From positions 1-47,589 of the forward strand of contig CAJNDS010000965.1 of the NCBI GenBank assembly GCA_905221605.1: 47,589 bases of DNA, read 5' to 3'. The stretch's first letter is position 1. Each line of letters starts with the position of its first letter. The notes under the pieces are model-generated. The model was not told where the DNA came from and searched no databases. It saw nothing but the letters and a program-made list of their open reading frames with translations. Of the stretch, positions 41,390 through 47,589 are shown piece by piece. Source of the DNA: Symbiodinium natans (Eukaryota > Sar > Dinophyceae > Suessiales > Symbiodiniaceae). A program made the position numbers and the translations under genes.

Positions 41390-42140
41390 ACAGCAACCTG
41401 TCATCTGAGGGCTCCTACTGACGCCATGCGAACGCACCATTGCGTCCTTTCATGGCATGCTGCCCAGCGTGATGTGAGCCCTCACATCTCCTCGCCGATA
41501 CATGCCGCAAGACTACCTCGGGAGATTCTTGGTTGGCAACCCTCTCGTGGTCTATGCCACGGATTGATCGTGCTTGTCTTTTGTGTGCTTACAGCTTGCA
41601 GCTGTGAACACCCTTCTGTGTCGGCCCCGCGGTGTGCCTGTGGGAACGGGGGGCCTTTATTTCGTGGTTGCTCCACTGGCCATCTGCCACGGACTACCCT
41701 GGCCCGGTCCTGCTTGGCTGTTCCAGCCTTGCCATCGGTAAAACGGCCAATCTTCCTTTTCTCTGCCCCCTCTAGGTGGGCAGGTTGCCTGCTTCTTTGT
41801 GCTACGACCGTGTGTGAACCACTTGGACTTGAGTGTTGACCATCTCTCGTCTGGACGGTGACACCCCCTTGTCGTACAACGGCGTCATACCAATTGGGAG
41901 AGACCAGCTAGGGGATGCTGCGTCTGGGTTGTGGACACTTCTACGCGGAGATCAGGTTTCCACATCCCTGGCAATGTGCCATCGAGCACCTGTGGACAAC
42001 CTGGCCTTCACGAGAGCCATTCTCGCCTGTGCTTGGGTTGCTGCGGGGTTCCCTGCCTGTTTGGGTGTATATCTCTGCTTGCGTCAAAGCAGCCATACAT
42101 GACTACCTCCCCAACGGTAGGTGGCCAAGCGTGATGTGAG
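41390..42140. other. Region after the coding block, no gene seen
   Basis: Mixed-composition DNA that includes the repeat arm at 41478-41500. Short frames lack recognisable motifs. Could include the 3' UTR of the retroposed gene; no A-tail was seen. Confidence 0.5.
41478..41500 (-). repeat. Right arm of the inverted repeat
   Basis: Reverse complement of 39808-39830. A diverged third copy lies at ~42731-42756 (GATGTGAGCCCTCCCATCTC). The shared preceding string GTGATGTGAGCCCTC shows that 41470 and 42728 are members of one dispersed repeat. Confidence 0.7.
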
Positions 42141-42500
42141 TGGCTGACCACCATGGAGTGCTCTGGGCTGGTCCTACCCTTTGTTCTTGCCGTTAAGTCC
42201 CCACTGGCTGACCACCATGGGGCAACTTTATACTTCGGATCAAGAAGGTTGCCACCTGCAACGTCCCGTGCCAAGGCACGACTATGCCCCGCCTGTGATG
42301 GCGGACTTGTGAACCTTCTCGTGAACGGCCTTGGCTGGTGCTGAATGTATTCGCATCGGTGGCTGCATGATGGTGATTTTGTGAATCTGGCAACGTCGCA
42401 ACTTGCGACGCACCTGCGCACTCGGTGCTACATGTGTGCTCCCGGCCTCTTCGACGATTTCGAGTACTGAGTGCACAGGGTGACCTAGCAGTTCGGCGCG
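42141..42500. repeat. Diverged direct repeat, copy A
   Basis: Diverged ~360-bp copy of 43037-43401. Shared strings include TGGCTGACCACCATGGAGTG, the internal second TGGCTGACCACCATGGGGCA ~65 bp later, GAATCTGGCAACGTCGCAA and TCGAGTACTGAGT. Confidence 0.8.
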
Positions 42501-43036
42501 CTGGCTGTGGACACTTCTACGTGGAAGTTATGCACCCGCTGACGTGGCAGGGAGCCATTCTCCACTTGTAGAACAACCTGGCCCTCTTGTGACTCTGGAG
42601 GGTCACCCTCGTCTGAGCTGGCCTGCGGCAGGGCAAGTGGGCTCCCCGCCCGCGTGGATGTTACCTGAAGGCTCTGATTGGACCAAAGTAGCAATACCGT
42701 GGAGATCCTTGCACCTCGGCACCAATGTGATGTGAGCCCTCCCATCTCCTTACCGACGTACCTCGCGGGTTTGGGTTTGGAGGGACCTGATGCGTGCCGA
42801 TGCGCAGGCCAGCGCCAAGGTGGCGTGGCCTTGTGTGAGATGCCTGGACTGGGAGGTTCCTCGTTGTCATTATTAACCCTGTGGCGTTAAGGGTTTGATG
42901 ACTCGCTGTGGAATCTCCCCGTGGAATCGGTAGCTGCAGCTACTCTCGCCCCCCCTCTGGCAGTGCGCGGGCACCGTTCTGGGTGGGCACTTGTACGCCA
43001 GGTTGACGGAAAACCCTGTGCTCGGAGCTACTCCAC
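42501..43036. other. Spacer between direct repeats
   Basis: Holds the segment 42590-42760 that is similar, in inverted orientation, to parts of 39625-39830. No gene seen. Confidence 0.5.
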
Positions 43037-43401
43037 TGGCTGACCACCATGGAGTGCCCTGGGCCGGTCTTGCTTGATTGTTCTTGCTGTTAAGTCCCTA
43101 CTGGCTGACCACCATGGGGCATATGCGCATCTTTCATCCCCCCTAGGGAGTCTGACTTGCAACATCCTTTCGCCATTGAGTGTCGGTTGTCTCTCCTTGA
43201 CAACGAGTACGCGATCCGAACCTCTTCTGATGACCTCGGTTTGAATAACCGCTGTCGCACCAGTGGCTACATGATGGTGGTTTTGAGAATCTGGCAACGT
43301 CGCAATTTGCGATTCCCCCACAAGCTCTGTGCTTCCTTGTGAACCGGGACTTCATTGACGACCTCGAGTACTGAGTCCGTGGGGTATCTAGTAGTTCAGC
43401 G
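43037..43401. repeat. Diverged direct repeat, copy B
   Basis: Partner of copy A at a period of ~896 bp. A third partial copy of its first ~70 bp lies at about 44018-44090 (CCCCATGGAGTACTCTGGGC...TTGATTGTTC). Confidence 0.8.
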
Positions 43402-44313
43402 CGATTGCTCGCTTTGTTTCTTCGGTGTCTGTTTGCTTGGTGGTTGCTTGTTGTGTCTTGCGGTTGTGAGCGCTGACCTTGTTTCACCCTTTACGTCGAG
43501 CCCAACAAGACCGGCCTACTGTGCTACTGATGTAGTAAAGAGGCAACAGTCCAAAAAAAAATACCATGCTTTGTCGCACCAAGGCGGAAGCCGCGGCACT
43601 GGAAGTTTGGGTGGATATGTTTTCAACCGTGCCAACAAGTACCAAAGCCACCAGAAGATGGGTAGAGACAGAATGCGAGAGATTGACGCCGAATTCATGG
43701 CAAGACAAGGCCCATGTAAACATTCGCCTCTGCATCAGTGTTAAGGACAAGATCCGAGGACCTTTTACCTTCTGACACTGCAGCTCGGCAAGTTTGTTTA
43801 CTGCTTTCCCAGAGCTTGGCAAAGTGGAAGCTGGTTTGGAGGCTTTAAAGTGCAAAAGGCAGAGTTCTGCTACCGGCTACAAGGCACTTTGCACCTTGCA
43901 CCTGAACCACAAATGGATTGCATGAAGTTGCATGCACAGTGTTCGAAGCTCAAAAAGCCCATGGAACGGGAACACCCTTCTGGATGGGCGCTGCGGTGAG
44001 TCTTGCTTGGAGCTGGCCCCATGGAGTACTCTGGGCTGGTCTTGCCTTGATTGTTCATCGTGCTATGTCCAAGGGTGTTATGTCCAAGGGTAGACTGCCC
44101 AGTCTTTCTCTCCTCCGCCCCTCTTTGACCGGGTGGGTTAGCTTTTCTGCCATGGCACTGCAAGAACCTCTTGGCTTTAAGATCCTGCCGTCGAAACAGG
44201 ACACAAACTTGGTGCGCGCACAGCTTGGCTTGGCGCAAGGGGGTAGAACAAGCCAGAGGCCCTAAACTAGTCAGGGGAGAGGGTCAGGGTGGGTCAGAAT
44301 CAGGGTCAGGCAG
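43402..44313. other. Region without recognised gene
   Basis: Short open frames on both strands have no recognisable motif. Includes an A9 run at ~43553 and the partial repeat at 44018-44090. Confidence 0.5.
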
Positions 44314-44430
44314 GGCCACCAGGGCCAGGGCCAGGGCCAGGGCTAGGGCTAGGGCTAGGGCTAGGGCCAGGGCTAGGGCTAGGGCTAGGGCTAGCGCCAG
44401 GCCAGGGCCAGCGCCAGCGCCAGTGCCAGA
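44314..44430. repeat. Telomere-like GGGCTA/GGGCCA hexanucleotide array
   Basis: About 18 hexamers in phase, mainly AGGGCT and AGGGCC, grading into CAGCGC units at the right end. It resembles a telomere repeat but is neither TTAGGG nor the plant-type TTTAGGG. Confidence 0.85.
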
Positions 44431-44569
44431 AGTGGTGCCACAGCATGAGATGTACGATTTTTGCTGGCATTTGGTTTGCTCATCACGGAACGAGACAACA
44501 CTTGGCTTACAGTGAGTCATGGCAATGTGATTCTCCCCTTTATGGCATCTTGGCCGAATGGAGAGGATG

Positions 44570-44690
44570 CGGATGCGGGCGGGTCAGAGATGGGCAGCGG
44601 GGCGGGGGCAGCGAAGGCGGGCGGAGGCATCAAGAGCAGGCGGTGGGGCATCAGCGGGGGGGCGGAAGCATCGGAAGGGAGCGGGGCAGC
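44570..44690 (+). repeat. G-rich segment with quadruplex-forming potential
   Basis: Many closely spaced G runs on the plus strand (GGGCGGG, GGGGCGGGGG, GGGGCATCAGCGGGGGGGCGG). Confidence 0.6.
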
Positions 44691-44694
44691 AATG

Positions 44695-45072
44695 CTGGTA
44701 TCTGTGTGAAGCGTGATAAGAAGTTCAATTTGTTGTATGTCTGTTAGTATCCGTGTGAGACATGGGAAGATGTATGATTTATTGCCTGGGATTTGTTGGT
44801 ATCTGTGTGTGAGGCATGATAAGATATACGATTTTTTGCTGGTAGCTGTGTGAGGCATGGGAAGAAGGATTTGTTGTCTGTGATTAAAGCGTATCTGTGT
44901 GTGAGGCATGGTAGTAAGTATGATTTGTTGCCTATGATTTGTTGGTATTTGTGTGAGGCATGGCAAAATGTACGATTTGTTGCTTGTGGTTTGATCTGCG
45001 TGAAGCATGGTAAGATGTAAGGTTTGTTGCCTGTGATTTTGTGTGAGGCATGGCAAGATGTACGATTTGTCC
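44695..45072 (+). repeat. ~50-bp satellite, array 1 (plus orientation)
   Basis: Seven or so imperfect copies of a unit containing GTGTGAGGCATGG, AAGATGTACGATTTGTTGCC and TGTGATTTGTTGGTATC; GTGAGGCATG-like words lie at about 44754, 44809, 44851, 44900, 44953, 45000 and 45044 (spacing 42-55 bp). Confidence 0.85.
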
Positions 45073-45960
45073 ATAAGCCTCTAAGCCTTTAAGCCTCTAT
45101 TTCTTGAGGCTTATCGGTTTGGAAGCTTTTCGGCTGATGTTGACCGTCTAGAGGCTTCGAAGCTTATCGGCTTAGAGACGTATCGGTTTATCGGTGGTCT
45201 CGAGTTACTCGAGTTTCGCGTGTCTGGGAGGCTTGGAGATTGAGAGGCTGATCGGCTTCTTGGCTGCAAGCCCGTAAGTCTCGAAACCATGAGGCTCGTC
45301 AAAGTCGCAATGCATTTCCACACTTTCAGATAGGAAACACTGGGACGTTGAACAAAGTCATTGCAGATATCTTGTTTACCCTAGGTTTAGCTGTCACGAC
45401 CAGAATGCCCATTGGCTCCGGAACGCTAATGACAGTATCCGCAACTTTTTTGTTTGCAATGGCGCCTCTTTAACCTGCGGCTGCAAAGCTCTCCTGATGC
45501 TCCGCTACCACGTAGAAATCCAAAGCAGCCTCAGAAACCCTATGCAATTAAGGTCAGGGGAAAAAGGAAAACCACCAAACCCCACAACCCACCCGTACGC
45601 AAGCCTTTTCACCTTCTAGCGAAAGACGTTTGCACTGCAGGCTTCGAAGCTCGATTGTGTGCCTATCCGATGGCACAGGCATCATTGCCACCCCGCCAGG
45701 GCTTTACGTGTGCCCAAGACGATAAAAGAGCCTGAACTTTCGAACTTTTAACCAACTGGCATCTTGGGAAGCCAGGCAAACAAGTCCAATTGTGGGACGC
45801 ATCTCATCTTGGGGGCTGGAGGAAACAAGGCTTTCTGTCACTTCTGGGCATTAGGGCAAACAAGTCGAGGCCTTTCTATCACTTGCGGCGGACAACAAGT
45901 CCACATTCTGTCACTTCTAAGGGCTACGTTCGGTCAATTTTTTTGGAATGGGGGAATGGA
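45073..45960. other. Region between satellite arrays, no gene seen
   Basis: 45075-45300 has irregular repetition of GAGGCTT, AAGCTT and TATCGG words. 45770-45930 has a loose repeat of CAAACAAGTC and TTCTGTCACTTCT (~65 bp). Open frames have no recognisable motif. Confidence 0.5.
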
Positions 45961-46195
45961 CAGTGGGGGAGGGTTGGAGATAGTGGTCGTGAGGCATGAT
46001 GAGATGAACGCTGTATTGCCTCTGATTCTCTCGTATTTGTGAGGCCTGGCAAGATGAACAACTTGTTTTCTTATTTTGTTGGTATCTGTGTGAGGTGTGG
46101 CCAGATATATGATTTGTTGCCTTTGGTTTGGCGGTGTCTGTGAGAGACATGGTGATATGCACGATTTGTTGCCTGTGATTTGATTGTTAGGTGGG
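45961..46195 (+). repeat. ~50-bp satellite, array 2 (plus orientation)
   Basis: Four to five diverged copies of the array 1 unit (GTGAGGCATGATGAGATGAACG, GTGAGGTGTGGCCAGATATATG, GAGAGACATGGTGATATGC) ending at GATTTGATTG. Confidence 0.8.
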
Positions 46196-46375
46196 CAAAT
46201 AATTACATACATAAATATTCACTGAACCCTAGAAGCGAAACTTTGGGGTTGTGGTTTAGGGCTTCCAATGAACCAGTGCCAAAAGTATCAACGAAAAAAT
46301 TTACAACAATCATTGTTTGCTTGCTCCCTACTACTTGCCTTGCCTACATTCGATTAGCTTTCAAGCGGGGAAGTT
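46196..46375. other. Spacer, no gene seen
   Basis: AT-rich DNA with isolated telomere-like words (AACCCTAG, GGTTTAGGGC). Confidence 0.4.
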
Positions 46376-46403
46376 GGGGGGGGCTGCGTCCCCCCCCCCC
46401 CCA
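46376..46403. repeat. G8/C14 inverted homopolymer runs
   Basis: GGGGGGGG, a 5-base gap CTGCGT, then a run of about 14 C; able to fold into a short GC hairpin. Confidence 0.8.
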
Positions 46404-46499
46404 GTTGAAAAAGAGGAGGAATAAGATTGGTTTAAATTCCCCTTTTCGTTTTTTTTGGAAGAAAGCAGAATGAGAGGGATGGCCGGTTGCGTAATTTCG

Positions 46500-46665
46500 T
46501 CTTCGGGGGCCCATTTGTGCTTTGGACGCGGCCGGCTTCGCAATTTAGTATTAGTATTAATTCGGGGGCCCGGCTTCGTAATTTAGCATTGGGGGAGGCC
46601 CGGCTTCGAAATTTAGTATTCGGGGAGGCCGGGTGTAGGCCCGGCTTTGTAATTTAGTACTCGGG
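46500..46665. repeat. ~36-40-bp minisatellite
   Basis: Four to five copies of a unit like GGCCCGGCTTCGTAATTTAG followed by TATTCGGGGGA, beginning around 46530. Confidence 0.75.
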
Positions 46666-46668
46666 GGA

Positions 46669-46765
46669 GGTGTTCGAACCTTGGGTTAACTTAGGGTTCC
46701 AATGTTCGAACATGTTCGAACCCTGGGTTAACCTAGGGTTTCAATGTTCGAACCCTGGGTTGAAC
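46669..46765. repeat. Tandem repeat with TTCGAA palindromes
   Basis: Three copies of a ~36-bp unit GTTCGAACCCTGGGTTAAC plus TTAGGGTTCCAAT. The first two are joined by TGTTCGAACATGTTCGAAC. Confidence 0.8.
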
Positions 46766-46789
46766 TTACTTCTTGCTACGCGTCACACG

Positions 46790-47465
46790 CATCAAATTAT
46801 ATATCTTGCCATGTCTCACACAGATACCAACAACTCACAATTACCCGCCTCGGCATTAACAAATCGTACATCTTTCCATACTTCACACAGATACCAGAAA
46901 ATCACAGGCAACAAGTTGTACTTACATCTTGTCATGCCTCACACTAATATGAGCAAATCACAGGCAACAAATCAGATACCAACGAATCACGGGCAACAAT
47001 CGTATATCTTGTCATGCGTCATACAGAGGCCAAGAAAAACGAATCGTGTATCTTACCATGCTTCCACAGATACCTTCAAATCACAGGCAACAAGCCATAC
47101 ATCTTACCATGCTTCACACAGATACTAGCAAACCACAAGCAACAAATCGTACATCTTGCCATGCCTCACGCAGATACCAGCAAATCACAGGCAACAAATC
47201 GAACATCTTGCCATGCCTCACAGAAAAACCAGCAAATCACACACAACAAGCCGTATTTCTTACATACCTCACACAGATACTACAACAAATCAGACAATTA
47301 TATCTTGCCGTGCTTCATACAGAAACCAGCAAATCAAGGGCAGCAAATCGTACTTCTGGCAACGCTTCAGACAGACACCAGCGACTCTCAGACAACAAAT
47401 CGTACATCTTGCCATGCCACAGACCAATACCAAAAATCACGGGCAACAAATCGTGCATCAAAGTC
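46790..47465 (-). repeat. ~50-bp satellite, array 3 (inverted orientation)
   Basis: A dozen or so copies of the reverse complement of the array 1 unit, for example CACAGATACCAGCAAATCAC and GGCAACAAATCGTACATCTT. Long open frames here merely reflect the repeat. Confidence 0.85.
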
Positions 47466-47589
47466 CTTCGTTTGTCTTGAACGTTGTCCGTTTGTTACCC
47501 GAACCACAACTAAGACAACCGTTATCTCTTTGAGGTGTGCCAATTTGCCTGTGGTAGAGCAGGTCTGCTGAGCTTGGTAGGGCTGGAAA
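47466..47589. other. Window end, nothing recognised
   Basis: About 120 bp of unique-looking sequence. Confidence 0.4.

Noticed and set aside
43355-43775. Two ~70-130-residue plus-strand frames
   Set aside because: No motif, overlapping frames on both strands, surrounded by diverged repeats.
46669-46760. tRNA gene suggested by GTTCGAACC (B-box-like)
   Set aside because: No A box, acceptor stem or cloverleaf; the motif is part of a 36-bp tandem repeat.
46670-47571. Several long plus-strand frames rich in Thr, Asn, His and Gln
   Set aside because: All three plus frames are open over the 50-bp satellite, so they reflect repeat composition.

Overview
The window looks like nuclear DNA of a dinoflagellate (Symbiodiniaceae-like or a relative; inference). 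Three things point that way. Two Ty1/copia-type polyproteins with very long frames share the gag zinc knuckle / DSGA protease / integrase / YVDD reverse transcriptase / RNase H order. The 3' part of the dinoflagellate trans-spliced leader (CCATTTTGGCTCAAG) sits in genomic DNA just upstream of a long coding region at 32.6 kb. And repeats dominate. There is no bacterial operon structure, no rRNA or tRNA gene and no CRISPR.

Layout. (1) 1-11054: a tandem satellite with ~1.65-1.75 kb basic units, two of them enlarged to ~2.6 kb because an internal 445-bp block is triplicated; each unit also carries a CTGCAG-rich stretch. (2) 11055-12154: simple-sequence DNA with half of a small inverted-repeat transposon. 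(3) 12155-21297, minus strand: a decayed copia element flanked by 245-bp direct repeats. Its pol is split by a ~2.6 kb nested segment (16430-19003) with its own unrecognised 551-residue ORF. (4) 21644-31376, plus strand: an apparently intact copia element with ~360-bp LTRs and one 2651-residue ORF. After RNase H this ORF carries a ~680-residue extension with a zinc-ribbon-like CXXC pair and a coiled coil. The two copia elements stand head to head. (5) 31377-32856: MITE-like elements with 33-bp terminal inverted repeats, then the spliced-leader relict.

(6) 32857-41389, plus strand: the most unusual part. It is a GC-rich, nearly continuous coding region of ~8.5 kb broken by a few frameshifts and one in-frame TAG. 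In order it reads: unrecognised N-terminal regions, an alpha/beta-hydrolase-like segment (GFSAGS nucleophile elbow, then candidate Asp and His), a UPF1-like superfamily 1 helicase (GAPGSGKT, DEAQQ, GDHRQ), and an unrecognised ~510-residue C-terminal part. Together with the upstream leader relict this suggests a retroposed copy of a trans-spliced mRNA encoding a hydrolase-helicase protein, now decaying or possibly recoded.

(7) 41390-47589: no convincing gene. It holds dispersed and direct repeats, a telomere-like GGGCTA array, G-rich DNA, and a ~50-bp satellite present in both orientations. Apart from the two polyproteins and the hydrolase-helicase region, most open frames here are by-products of repeats. 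Positions were read by eye and may be off by a base or a few.
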